A stretch of 26,303 nt of DNA from an uncultured Clostridia bacterium (GTDB lineage Bacteria; Bacillota; Clostridia; Christensenellales; Aristaeellaceae), in assembly GCA_934647305.1 (NCBI GenBank), contig CAKUFI010000034.1:1-26303 (forward strand), written 5' to 3'. This document shows positions 6,696-16,852 of the stretch, piece by piece. A program made the translations under genes and the position numbers. The first letter of the stretch is position 1; the number at the start of each line of letters is the position of its first letter. Below the pieces are notes generated by a model. That model was not told the origin of the DNA. It was given only the letters and a program-made list of their open reading frames with translations, and did no database searches.

Positions 6696-8030
6696 TCAGT
6701 CGGCCAGCGTGCCCATGGGATCCCAGGGCGCGAGCACGACCGGCTCCTTCTCAGAGAGCGCGGCCAGGTCGCCCAGGTACTCCTTCTCGACCGCCGCCTG
6801 ATACACATACTGGTCAAACCAGCTGTCCGAGCAGACGTAATAGCCCTTCGATCCGTTCTTGTCACCCCAGCTGTTCTCGATCTTCCAACGAGTGGGCTTG
6901 CCGTCCTCGAGCTGCACGCCGGTGAGCACCATGGCGTGGTTCATCGCGGAGAAGCCGTAGTCCAGCGCGTCCGCCTTGGAAATAGTCAGGTTCAGGCCGG
7001 TCAGCAGCTCCATGTCGAAGCACTGGTCGTCCCACACGCCGCGCTCGCGCTCGCCGAACTTGCCCACGTCGCTGCCGAACCAGACCACCTTGCCCGCCTG
7101 CATCTGCGCGATGATGGCGGCCTTGAACTCGTCCATGGTCAGGTTCAGGTGCTTGACCGGCTTGCCGCCCACCACGTTGCCCAGCAGGCGCACGGTGTAG
7201 GTCTGGTGGTAGGGCTTGTCGGCCGTGGGGGCGTGAATGATGCTGACCGTCTTCTTCAGCAGGTCGCCCACGTATTTGTCGCGGAAGGTCAGCGGCGTCA
7301 GACCCTTCTCCAGGTGATACGCCTTGTCCTTGTCCACATACTCAAAGTCGAACGCCTTGGGCGGCTCGGTATAGCAGCTGCACAGGAAGGCGTACACGTC
7401 CGCGAGCATCGACTGCTTCTCAGACTGAATCGCCTCCTCGCACGCGCCCTGCCTGGCCATCTCGCGCAGCTTGACCGCGCAGGCCTTCAGGTTGCGGTTG
7501 AGCACGTGGTTCATGTTGGCGGTGTGGCAGGATTGGAAGGTCTCGTCGTACACGTCCTTGGGCACCACGCCGTACTTCTCCACGATGTTGGCAAACATCT
7601 CCCACTGGCCGCCGTCGTGCACGCCGGTCGCCAGGATGAAGGACACCGTGCGGTCGTCCGCGGGCAGGTCGGCGGTCTCCAGGATGCTCTCCAGGAAGTA
7701 ATTCGTCCGCTCAAACTTGTCCCAGAAGGCCAGGTAGCTCTGCGACAGCTCGAACGCGTCCAGGTTCAGGTCTTTGGCGATCTTCTCGCGCAGCACGTTG
7801 GTCGCCGCGAACAGCCAGCAGCGGCCGCTCGCCTGCTGATTGGTCACGTCCAGCGTCGGGATTTCCAGCGAGAACTTCTGCTTCATCTCGAAGGAAGCGC
7901 GGGAGACAAACGCGACGTCGTTGAGCGCGGTCTTGGACAGCGCCAGCGTGGCCAGGCAGCGCTCGGTAGACTGATTGTAGCGCAGCGACCAGGCGGAAAG
8001 CTGTTCACAGGTCACAGGAGTCTGTTTCAT
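6696..8030 (-). CDS. pepC: Aminopeptidase C (C1B family, bleomycin hydrolase-like)
   Basis: A 444-residue papain-fold cytoplasmic peptidase, the normal family length. It removes N-terminal residues from peptides and normally works as a self-compartmentalised hexamer. The catalytic triad is complete: C71 in ASGRCWLFAATN with Q65 before it as the oxyanion-hole glutamine, H365 in MNHAMVLTGV, and N386 in IENSWG. The ATG at 8030 is preceded by AAAGAAAGGAAGATTT. The gene is monocistronic, with its own promoter, a palindromic operator-like site and a terminator, so it is probably regulated on its own. It would supply free amino acids from peptides. Confidence 0.95.
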   Translation of the reverse strand: MKQTPVTCEQLSAWSLRYNQSTERCLATLALSKTALNDVAFVSRASFEMKQKFSLEIPTLDVTNQQASGRCWLFAATNVLREKIAKDLNLDAFELSQSYLAFWDKFERTNYFLESILETADLPADDRTVSFILATGVHDGGQWEMFANIVEKYGVVPKDVYDETFQSCHTANMNHVLNRNLKACAVKLREMARQGACEEAIQSEKQSMLADVYAFLCSCYTEPPKAFDFEYVDKDKAYHLEKGLTPLTFRDKYVGDLLKKTVSIIHAPTADKPYHQTYTVRLLGNVVGGKPVKHLNLTMDEFKAAIIAQMQAGKVVWFGSDVGKFGERERGVWDDQCFDMELLTGLNLTISKADALDYGFSAMNHAMVLTGVQLEDGKPTRWKIENSWGDKNGSKGYYVCSDSWFDQYVYQAAVEKEYLGDLAALSEKEPVVLAPWDPMGTLAD

Positions 8031-8090
8031 GGGTAAATCTTCCTTTCTTTTGCGTATTTCGCCCCCGGAACTATCCGGGCGCAGATAAAA

Positions 8091-8106
8091 ACACTGTATA
8101 CAGTGT
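8091..8106. promoter_or_regulatory. 16-bp perfect palindrome, putative operator of pepC
   Basis: ACACTGTATACAGTGT is a perfect palindrome that overlaps the -10 hexamer and the start-site region of the pepC promoter. This is the layout of a repressor operator. The TGTATACA core resembles sites of some GntR-family repressors, but no regulator gene is nearby. Confidence 0.65.
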
Positions 8107-8130
8107 AGCGCCCCCGACGGCGCTTGTCAA
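8102..8130 (-). promoter_or_regulatory. Promoter of pepC
   Basis: On the minus strand, TTGACA (8125-8130) and TACACT (8102-8107) are spaced by 17 bases, 71 bases before the pepC start codon. The -35 is perfect; the -10 matches 4 of 6 consensus bases. Confidence 0.8.
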
Positions 8131-8177
8131 GTGGCATTCGCGCAAACGGGGCATCCGCGCCCGCCCAAAAGAAACAG

Positions 8178-8203
8178 CCGGAGATCCTCGAAAGAATCTC
8201 CGG
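8178..8203 (-). terminator. Terminator of the atp operon
   Basis: A perfect 8-bp stem, 8178-8185 with 8196-8203, lies 13 bases past the atpC stop codon. On the minus strand it is followed by CTGTTTCTTTT. This closes the ATP synthase operon and confirms that the short atpC ends here naturally. Confidence 0.8.
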
Positions 8204-8216
8204 TACATTGCGTGCG

Positions 8217-8480
8217 TTACGCGTTTTTCCATTCAAACTGGGTGGTGAGCAGGTTTACCTCGCCGCCCGCCACGTGGAGCATACCGCCCCTGCAGTGAGC
8301 CTTGAGCACCTTGCCGTTCACCACAACGCGCGTTTCCCCGTCGCCCACGGCGGTGAGGTAGTCGATGTGGCGCGGCAGAATGCAAACCTCGCCCTGCACG
8401 GTGCGAACCACGATGCGATCCGCGTCGCCCTCATAGACCATTTCCTCCGGCGTGACGATTCTCAGCCTGATGCTCGCCAT
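8217..8480 (-). CDS. atpC: ATP synthase F1 epsilon subunit, short form without C-terminal helices
   Basis: Epsilon is part of the central stalk; it couples gamma to the c-ring and, in many bacteria, inhibits ATP hydrolysis through its C-terminal helices. This protein has only 87 residues, against roughly 130-140 usually. It matches the N-terminal beta-sandwich alone: LRIVTPEEMVYEGDADRIVV, then CILPRHIDYLTAVGDGE, ending LTTQFEWKNA. A terminator begins at 8203, leaving no room for a frameshifted remainder. It starts 2 bases after the atpD stop. Naturally short epsilon subunits are known in some lineages, for example Chlorobium. Confidence 0.92.
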   Translation of the reverse strand: MASIRLRIVTPEEMVYEGDADRIVVRTVQGEVCILPRHIDYLTAVGDGETRVVVNGKVLKAHCRGGMLHVAGGEVNLLTTQFEWKNA

Positions 8481-8482
8481 TT

Positions 8483-9880
8483 TTATTCTCCTTTTTTCGC
8501 CTTGGCGACCGCCTCGTCGATGGTACCCACGAACAGGAAGGCGCTCTCGGGCAGATCGTCGTGCTTGCCCTCGATGATCTCCTTGAAGCCGCGGATGGTT
8601 TCCTTGAGCGGGACATAGCGGCCCTGCATGCCGGTAAACTGCTCGGCGACGTGGAAGGGCTGGCTCAGGAAGCGCTGCACCTTACGGGCGCGGGCCACGG
8701 TGATCTTGTCCTCGTCGGACAGCTCATCCATACCCATGATGGCGATGATGTCCTGCAGCTCCTTGTAGCGCTGCAGAATGCTCTGCACCTGACGGGCGAC
8801 CTCGTAGTGCTCCTTGCCGACGACCTCAGGCGAGAGGATACGGCTGGTGGAGTCGAGCGGATCCACGGCCGGGAAGATACCCAGCGAGGAAATGCTGCGG
8901 CTGAGCACGGTGGTGGCGTCCAGATGCGCGAACGTCGTCGCGGGGGCCGGGTCGGTCAGGTCGTCGGCCGGCACGTAAACCGCCTGCACCGAGGTGATCG
9001 AGCCCTTGTGGGTGGAGGTGATGCGCTCCTGGAGCGCGCCCATTTCGGTGGCCAGGGTGGGCTGATAGCCCACGGCGCTGGGCATACGGCCGAGCAGAGC
9101 CGACACCTCGGAACCCGCCTGAGTGAAACGGAAGATGTTGTCGATGAACAGCAGCACGTCCTGGTTCTCGCGATCGCGGAAGTACTCCGCCATCGTCAGG
9201 CCGGACAGCGCCACGCGCATACGAGCTCCCGGCGGCTCGTTCATCTGACCATAGACCAGCGCGGTCTTGTTCAGAACGCCGCTTTCCTTCATTTCGTTGT
9301 ACAGGTCGTTGCCCTCGCGGGTACGCTCGCCGACGCCGGTGAACACGGACAGGCCGCCGTGCTCCTTGGCGATGTTGTTGATCAGCTCCATGATCAGAAC
9401 GGTTTTGCCGACGCCCGCGCCGCCGAACAGGCCGATCTTGCCGCCCTTTGCGTAGGGCGCGATCAGGTCGACGACCTTGATGCCGGTTTCCAGGATCTCG
9501 GTCGTGGACTCCTGCTCGTCATAGCTGGGCGCTTCGCGGTGAATGGGCCACCTTTCCATGCCCTCGGGAGCCGGCATATTGTCGATCGGCTCGCCCAGCA
9601 GGTTAAAGATGCGGCCCAGGCACTTCTCGCCCACCGGCACGGAAATCGGCGCGCCGGTATCGATTGCCTCAATGCCACGTCTCAGGCCGTCGGTGCTGCT
9701 CATGGCGATACAGCGCGCTACGTTGTCGCCAACGTGCTGCGCCACCTCGGCCACCAGCGTCTCCTCGCCCTTTCTGATCTCAATGGCATTGAGCAGTTCG
9801 GGCATGTGGCCGTCCTGAAACTGAATGTCAAGCACCGGGCCGATAACCTGCACGACGGTGCCGATATTCTGCTTCTCCAT
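8483..9880 (-). CDS. atpD: ATP synthase F1 beta subunit
   Basis: The catalytic subunit of F1, 465 residues, full length. The P-loop GGAGVGKT is at residues 153-160, the catalytic glutamate lies in TGVGERTREGNDLY, and ALLGRMPSAVGYQPTLATEMG carries the beta signature region. Beta alternates with alpha in the hexamer and makes or hydrolyses ATP. The gene lies between atpG and atpC. The ATG at 9880 is preceded by GATAGGAGATAAGC. Confidence 0.98.
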   Translation of the reverse strand: MEKQNIGTVVQVIGPVLDIQFQDGHMPELLNAIEIRKGEETLVAEVAQHVGDNVARCIAMSSTDGLRRGIEAIDTGAPISVPVGEKCLGRIFNLLGEPIDNMPAPEGMERWPIHREAPSYDEQESTTEILETGIKVVDLIAPYAKGGKIGLFGGAGVGKTVLIMELINNIAKEHGGLSVFTGVGERTREGNDLYNEMKESGVLNKTALVYGQMNEPPGARMRVALSGLTMAEYFRDRENQDVLLFIDNIFRFTQAGSEVSALLGRMPSAVGYQPTLATEMGALQERITSTHKGSITSVQAVYVPADDLTDPAPATTFAHLDATTVLSRSISSLGIFPAVDPLDSTSRILSPEVVGKEHYEVARQVQSILQRYKELQDIIAIMGMDELSDEDKITVARARKVQRFLSQPFHVAEQFTGMQGRYVPLKETIRGFKEIIEGKHDDLPESAFLFVGTIDEAVAKAKKGE

Positions 9881-9901
9881 GCTTATCTCCTATCTCGGCG
9901 C

Positions 9902-10741
9902 TTATTCTTCAGCACCGGCTACGATTTCGGTGATCTCCTGCGTGATCGAGCTCTGGCGCGCGCGGTTGTAGTGCAGGCTCAGTTCATCAATCATCTTCTG
10001 CGCGTTCTTCGTCGCCGAATCCATGGCGTTGCGGCGAGCAGAAACCTCGCTGGCAAACGCGTCGCATACGGCGGCGTAGAGCTGCCCGGCCAGATAGTCG
10101 GGCATGACGGCCGCAAGAATCGTCGCAGGGTCCGGTTCCATAATCATCTGGGAGGCGTGCTTCGCGTCCGAATCGGGCGTCACCGGCAGAAGCGTGGTCA
10201 CGACCGCGTCCTGCACCAGCGCAGAGAGCAGCGTGGTGGACACCAGCGTCACCTTCGCGCACTGGCCGGAGAGGAAGCGTTCGATGAGCAGGTCGGCCAT
10301 TTCGCGGCACTCAGTGCCCTTGACCTGCTCGGTCCGCGCGTACTTGTCGGAAAGCAGCCTGCAGCCGCGGTGGGTATAGCGGTCGAGCGCCTTTTTGCCC
10401 ACGGGCAGCACCCAGGTTTTTTCGTCGATCAGCTCGTCGGCCAGCTTGAACACGGCGGCGTTGTAGTGCCCGGCCAGTCCGCGGTCGCCCGCGATGACCA
10501 CGACGCACTTTTCATCGCCCGCCTGCTCGCAGAAGAACGGCGGCTGCTCGTCCAGGTTGTGTGAAGCGATATCGGCAATCACCTGCTGACTGATGCGCAT
10601 ATAGGGACGGGTCTGCTCCATGCGCTGCCGCGCCTTGCGAATTTTGGAGGAAGCGACCAGCTGCATGGCGTTGGTAATCTGCTTGGTGCTCTCCACGCTT
10701 CGAATGCGCAGCTTGATATCCTTCATCGTCGATCCGGCCAT
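9902..10741 (-). CDS. atpG: ATP synthase F1 gamma subunit
   Basis: A 279-residue rotor shaft subunit. The N-terminal helix MKDIKLRIRSVESTKQITNAM is diagnostic. The Rossmann-like middle contains VVVIAGDRGLAGHYNAAVF, and the C-terminal helix SARRNAMDSATKNAQKMID is also typical. The N-terminus has five residues before the common MKDIK start. I kept the ATG at 10741 because AGGGAGGG lies at proper distance. It follows atpA with a 3-base gap. Confidence 0.97.
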   Translation of the reverse strand: MAGSTMKDIKLRIRSVESTKQITNAMQLVASSKIRKARQRMEQTRPYMRISQQVIADIASHNLDEQPPFFCEQAGDEKCVVVIAGDRGLAGHYNAAVFKLADELIDEKTWVLPVGKKALDRYTHRGCRLLSDKYARTEQVKGTECREMADLLIERFLSGQCAKVTLVSTTLLSALVQDAVVTTLLPVTPDSDAKHASQMIMEPDPATILAAVMPDYLAGQLYAAVCDAFASEVSARRNAMDSATKNAQKMIDELSLHYNRARQSSITQEITEIVAGAEE

Positions 10742-10744
10742 CGA

Positions 10745-12265
<1,521 letters not shown>

Positions 12266-12283
12266 TTGATCAGCCTTCTTTCC

Positions 12284-12817
12284 TTACTGCTCATCCGCCA
12301 GATAGCGGCGCATGAGATCCAGCCTGTGCTGGATGGTATTGTCATAGCGGCGTCCCTGCATATCCACGCGCAGACCGCCGATCAGCGCCCTGTCCAGCCG
12401 CACGTCGAGGCGCACGGCCTTGCCGGAAAGCTCCGACAGGCGCTTGATCAGGCGGGCCTTCTGCGTTTCGGAAAGCGGCTCGGCCGAGGTGACGGTCGCC
12501 TCCACGACGCCCTGCGCCTCCATCGATTTGAGATGGAAGTACTTTGCGCACTCGTGGAAGTATGAAAGCGCGCCGCGCTGCAAAAGCAGCTTGGTAAAGT
12601 TCACCAGGTAGGGATGCGCCTCGCCGATGCTCTCGTCGAGTATGCGCAGTCTCTCCTCCTGCGGCAGCGCATGGGAAGAAAGCAGGCTGATATAGCCCTT
12701 TTCCTCCTGAAAAATCCGATCCAGCGCGGCAATTTCGTCATCCAGGCGATCAAGCAAACGCTCCTCTTTCGCCAGTTCAAACAGCGCCTCGCCGTATTCT
12801 CTGGCCAGCTGCGTCAT
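12284..12817 (-). CDS. atpH: ATP synthase F1 delta subunit
   Basis: A 177-residue peripheral-stalk protein that joins the alpha/beta hexamer to subunit b. The N-terminal helical domain begins LAREYGEALFELAKEE. The C-terminal part has the family-typical ALIGGLRVDMQGRRYDNTI. It overlaps the atpF end by 4 bases (ATGA), indicating translational coupling. Confidence 0.95.
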   Translation of the reverse strand: MTQLAREYGEALFELAKEERLLDRLDDEIAALDRIFQEEKGYISLLSSHALPQEERLRILDESIGEAHPYLVNFTKLLLQRGALSYFHECAKYFHLKSMEAQGVVEATVTSAEPLSETQKARLIKRLSELSGKAVRLDVRLDRALIGGLRVDMQGRRYDNTIQHRLDLMRRYLADEQ

Positions 12818-13317
12818 GCTTCTTCACCCGCATTTCGGATAAATTCGTCCACCAGCTTGTCGTAGTCGTCCGCCTTGATCTCGCGGCTGACCATCTGCTC
12901 GGCGATGTCTACCGCCATGCCGGACATCTCTTTCTTGACCTGGGCAATCGCCTTGACCTTCTGCTGCTCGATCTCGTTCTCGGCGCGCTGCATCATGCTG
13001 CCCGCCTGCTCCTGCGCCTCCTTGAGGATGGCGTCGGAGCGCAGAGAAGCCGTTTCAACCGCCTTCTTGACCAAGCTGTCCGCCTCGGCTCGCGCGCCGG
13101 AGAGACGCTGGTCATAGTCCTGCTTCATCTGAGCGGCCTGCGCGCGGTCGGTATTGGCCGCGTCGTAGAGACCGTCGACCTCCTGCTGGCGCTTTTCAAG
13201 CACCGCCATGACCGGCTTGAACAGGAACTTCTTCATCAGAGAGCAGAGAATCAGCAGGTTGCAGAATGCGAAGATGATATTCCAGGGCACGATCGAGAAA
13301 AACTCCTGCACCTTCAT
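12814..13317 (-). CDS. atpF: ATP synthase F0 b subunit
   Basis: A 167-residue peripheral stalk subunit. One N-terminal membrane helix (about residues 9-28, IVPWNIIFAFCNLLILCSLM) is followed by a long charged helix suited to a coiled-coil dimer, rich in Ala, Gln, Glu and Lys. The family motif FLFKPVMAVLEKRQQEV follows the membrane segment. It sits between atpE and atpH in the canonical order. Confidence 0.95.
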   Translation of the reverse strand: MKVQEFFSIVPWNIIFAFCNLLILCSLMKKFLFKPVMAVLEKRQQEVDGLYDAANTDRAQAAQMKQDYDQRLSGARAEADSLVKKAVETASLRSDAILKEAQEQAGSMMQRAENEIEQQKVKAIAQVKKEMSGMAVDIAEQMVSREIKADDYDKLVDEFIRNAGEEA

Positions 13318-13342
13318 GCTTCGTTCCTCCCGCTCTTTCCGC

Positions 13343-13606
13343 TTAGTTCAGCTTGCCCACCAGCGGGTTGACGAGCACCAGGATCAGAGCGATGATGAAG
13401 CTGTAAATACCGGTGGTTTCGGCCAGGGCGCAGCCCAGGATCAGGGAAGAGGTGATTTCGCTCTTGGCCTCGGGCTGACGGCCGATCGCCTCCAGCGCCT
13501 TACCGGCCGCAAAGCCTTCGCCGACGGCGGGACCCCAGCCGGCGGTCATCGCGATACCCGCGCCAATCGCGGAGCAGCCCAGAACAATAGCCTTATCCAG
13601 ATTCAT
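13343..13606 (-). CDS. atpE: ATP synthase F0 c subunit with two-carboxylate, Na+-type ion site
   Basis: The rotor-ring subunit, an 87-residue hairpin of two membrane helices joined by the polar loop RQPEA (43-47). The ion-carrying carboxylate is E63 in LAETTGIYS. The Thr-Thr after it (64-65) matches the hydroxyl ligand positions of Na+-binding c subunits. At the position of the Ilyobacter Q32 this protein has a second carboxylate, E30 (GPAVGEGFAAGKA). Aligning by the GIYS and RQPEA anchors gives a constant offset of two residues. The E/E pair matches the two-carboxylate Na+ site described in Fusobacterium nucleatum. I infer Na+ rather than H+ coupling; this needs experimental proof. Confidence 0.96.
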   Translation of the reverse strand: MNLDKAIVLGCSAIGAGIAMTAGWGPAVGEGFAAGKALEAIGRQPEAKSEITSSLILGCALAETTGIYSFIIALILVLVNPLVGKLN

Positions 13607-13658
13607 AACAATACCCTCCTAAATCATTCTTGTCGTTGTGGGAACGGGAATCTATTTG

Positions 13659-14402
13659 CTAACCCTCCGCAGCTACCGAGATGTTGATCATCATCAGCAT
13701 GCAGAAGATGAAAGCCTGAATACAGCTGGAGAACAGGTCGAAGTAGATCGACAGGATGGCCGGAAGGCCGATCTGAAGCAGCGGGACGCCACTCATCACC
13801 TGACCCACGACGCCCGGAATCAGGCCGAACAGCGCGGCCGAGGCGGCGCCCAGCGCCGAATACACCAGCATGGAAATAATCGAACCGGAGGCCACGTTGC
13901 CGAAGTGACGGAAGGCCATGGACAGAGGCGTCATGACCTCGCTGATCACGTTGATGGGCATCAGCGGGGGCAGCGGCTTAAAGTAGCCCAGCAGGTATCC
14001 GCCCAGGCCGTTGGTCTTGATCTTCCAGTAAGTAATCAGCACGAACACCACCGCCGCCCAGCCGATCAGCGTGGACAAATCAGCCGTGGGCGAGAACATG
14101 GTCACCAGGCCCAGCAGGCTGGACAGCGTGCTGATTCCCAGCACTGACGCGGCCAGCGGCGCGTAAAACGAGAGCCTGAATTTCGGCCCCATGTTTGTCG
14201 ACACCAGGCCGTTGACCTTGGTCACGATCCACTCGGCGACGATCTGCCGCCTGGTGGTGGCGTGTACCTTCAGTCCGCGGGTCAGAAAAATACAGACCGC
14301 CGTGATCACCGCCATGACAATCCACGTGTTCACGACCGCCTCGGACAGCATGAACCAGTCGTTCTGATAGAGTATTCTCGCACCGCTCAGGTCGATCTCC
14401 AT
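13659..14402 (-). CDS. atpB: ATP synthase F0 a subunit
   Basis: A 247-residue multi-pass membrane stator subunit that forms the ion path with the c-ring. The essential arginine is R165 in PLSMAFRHFGNVASG. Several hydrophobic helices are evident, for example at about 24-41, 81-103 and 112-126, plus C-terminal helices. The start ATG shares one base with the stop of the upstream atpI-like gene. A 52-base gap with a ribosome binding site separates it from atpE. Confidence 0.96.
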   Translation of the reverse strand: MEIDLSGARILYQNDWFMLSEAVVNTWIVMAVITAVCIFLTRGLKVHATTRRQIVAEWIVTKVNGLVSTNMGPKFRLSFYAPLAASVLGISTLSSLLGLVTMFSPTADLSTLIGWAAVVFVLITYWKIKTNGLGGYLLGYFKPLPPLMPINVISEVMTPLSMAFRHFGNVASGSIISMLVYSALGAASAALFGLIPGVVGQVMSGVPLLQIGLPAILSIYFDLFSSCIQAFIFCMLMMINISVAAEG

Positions 14403-14821
14403 CAGTATTCACTCCCCTTCGCCTTCATTTTCGTCAGCAGCTGCATCGCCATGATGGTCACGCGCGGGAACAGAAGCGGCGCCATGCAGGCGATCCAGTT
14501 CGCGCCCAGCAGCTTGATCGACACGCCGATAATCACCATCATCGCGCACAGGCGCTTGCTGTAGCTCATCTTCATCTTGGCCTTGGCCTGCTTCATCGCG
14601 TCCTTTTCCTCGGCGTCCAGCCCGTGCGTCACCTTCTGCACGGTATAGGCCATGAAAAAGAAGTTGCCGACCGCCGTCACAAAGCCGATCGACGCGCCCA
14701 GCAGCACCATCCAGTCAAACCGCCCGATGATCGCGAACACCGCCGCCATGATCGCGGTCAGTATGCCCGTGCCGATGGCGATATGCCCGGTCTCAACCCA
14801 AACCGCCTTTTGTGGCTTCAT
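14402..14821 (-). CDS. Small membrane protein, ATP synthase subunit I-like
   Basis: With the ATG at 14821 the protein has 139 residues (MKPQKAVWVETGHIAIG) and four likely membrane segments: two near the N-terminus (GILTAIMAAVFAIIG and WMVLLGASIGFVTAVG) and two after a basic, Lys- and Met-rich middle. I prefer this start to the one at 14983. The longer frame would begin upstream of the -10 box of the likely atp promoter (14996-15024), it is not membrane-like, and GGAAAGGAAACGGGTGAG precedes 14821. A small hydrophobic protein before atpB is usually AtpI, which helps c-ring assembly. The assignment rests on position and membrane pattern more than on clear motifs. Confidence 0.75.
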   Translation of the reverse strand: MKPQKAVWVETGHIAIGTGILTAIMAAVFAIIGRFDWMVLLGASIGFVTAVGNFFFMAYTVQKVTHGLDAEEKDAMKQAKAKMKMSYSKRLCAMMVIIGVSIKLLGANWIACMAPLLFPRVTIMAMQLLTKMKAKGSEY

Positions 14822-14871
14822 CTCACCCGTTTCCTTTCCGGCAGAGCCGCCTAAACAGTTTCCAGTATACC

Positions 14872-14915
14872 CCGCGCGCCTGCGCGCGGCAATGGGCATT
14901 CCCGAAGGAGCGCCC
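14872..14915 (-). other. Leader hairpins of the atp operon
   Basis: The predicted atp leader runs about 170 bases from near 14989 to 14822. It contains two hairpins. Positions 14894-14902 with 14907-14915 form a stem with one mismatch and one G-T pair, closed on the minus strand by a C(TTCG)G tetraloop. Positions 14872-14879 with 14882-14889 form a perfect 8-bp GC-only stem. Their role is unknown; transcript stability or attenuation is possible. Confidence 0.5.
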
Positions 14916-14995
14916 GTTTTTTGCGCATTCGCGGGGAAATGTCCGAATCCGGGCATCCCATTCGCCGCCATGATACAATCCAATCCAATTGTAGA

Positions 14996-15024
14996 TTATA
15001 CTACACATTGCCGTCTGAAACAAG
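14996..15024 (-). promoter_or_regulatory. Promoter of the atp operon
   Basis: On the minus strand TTGTTT (15019-15024) and a perfect TATAAT (14996-15001) are separated by 17 bases. It reads toward the atpI-like gene and diverges from the aspA promoter about 105 bases away. Confidence 0.8.
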
Positions 15025-15129
15025 CCGTTGCATAGGTTTATTTTCCGCTAATTTTCCACATTGATCCTCCGTTTTCTTAACACGCGGACAGAGCCCGCGC
15101 TTTTTTGACGGCTTTTCCTGCAAATATTC

Positions 15130-15158
15130 TTGACACTCCGCCCCGGCAGTGCTATAAT
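15130..15158 (+). promoter_or_regulatory. Promoter of aspA
   Basis: Perfect TTGACA (15130-15135) and TATAAT (15153-15158) with a 17-base spacer, 65 bases before the aspA start codon. Confidence 0.9.
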
Positions 15159-15223
15159 CACCCTGTAAATGCAGCTTCTGATGCATCCATTCTTGAATAT
15201 GACCGGAAAGGAAGCAGTTCAAT

Positions 15224-16627
<1,404 letters not shown>

Positions 16628-16756
16628 CAGCCCCATTCTCCCGGCAAGCCGGGCAGGAAAAGGCGGAAACAGAGTCCTTGCGTGAAAGTGCGGCAGGCTG
16701 TCATGGAGATGGCGCAGAAGAGCCGAAGCCCGAATTGTTTTCAGATTTCGCCAAAG

Positions 16757-16820
16757 GCGGCACTGCCTATGGGAGCCTGCTTCCCCCGTCTGCCGGCTTT
16801 TCAAACCCCTTTTGCAAATC
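16757..16820 (+). repeat. Degenerate copy of the dispersed repeat downstream of aspA
   Basis: The 16628-16852 stretch holds no gene. Within it, GGGAGCCTGCTTCCCCCGT and the following CTTTTCAAACCCCTTTTGCAA align by eye with GGGAGCTTGCTTCCCCGT and CTTGTCAAAACCTTTTTTGACAA of the repeat at 157-230, in the same order. The hairpin is eroded. A short stem CCCGGC-AA-GCCGGG also lies near 16637-16650. The match is visible but imperfect. Confidence 0.5.
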
Positions 16821-16851
16821 AAAAGAAGAGACGCGTCGCGCCTCTTCTTTT
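16821..16851. terminator. Bidirectional terminator between aspA and the VanY-type gene
   Basis: AAAAGAAGAG (16821-16830) pairs perfectly with 16842-16851, a 10-bp stem with a GC-rich loop. A-rich and T-rich flanks give T-runs on both strands. It serves plus-strand aspA and the minus-strand VanY/LRR operon, whose last stop codon begins just beyond it. Confidence 0.85.
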
Positions 16852-16852
16852 C

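Noticed and set aside
8217..8480. atpC as a frameshifted pseudogene
   Set aside because: The operon terminator starts 13 bases after the stop, leaving no room for a lost C-terminal part.
8561..10564. A 667-codon plus-strand frame opposite atpD and atpG
   Set aside because: Shadow frame of the atp genes; no motif, and composition typical of antisense GC-rich coding DNA.
14822..14983. N-terminal extension of the atpI-like protein from the ATG at 14983
   Set aside because: The extension is not membrane-like, lacks a good ribosome binding site, and coincides with the hairpin-rich leader.
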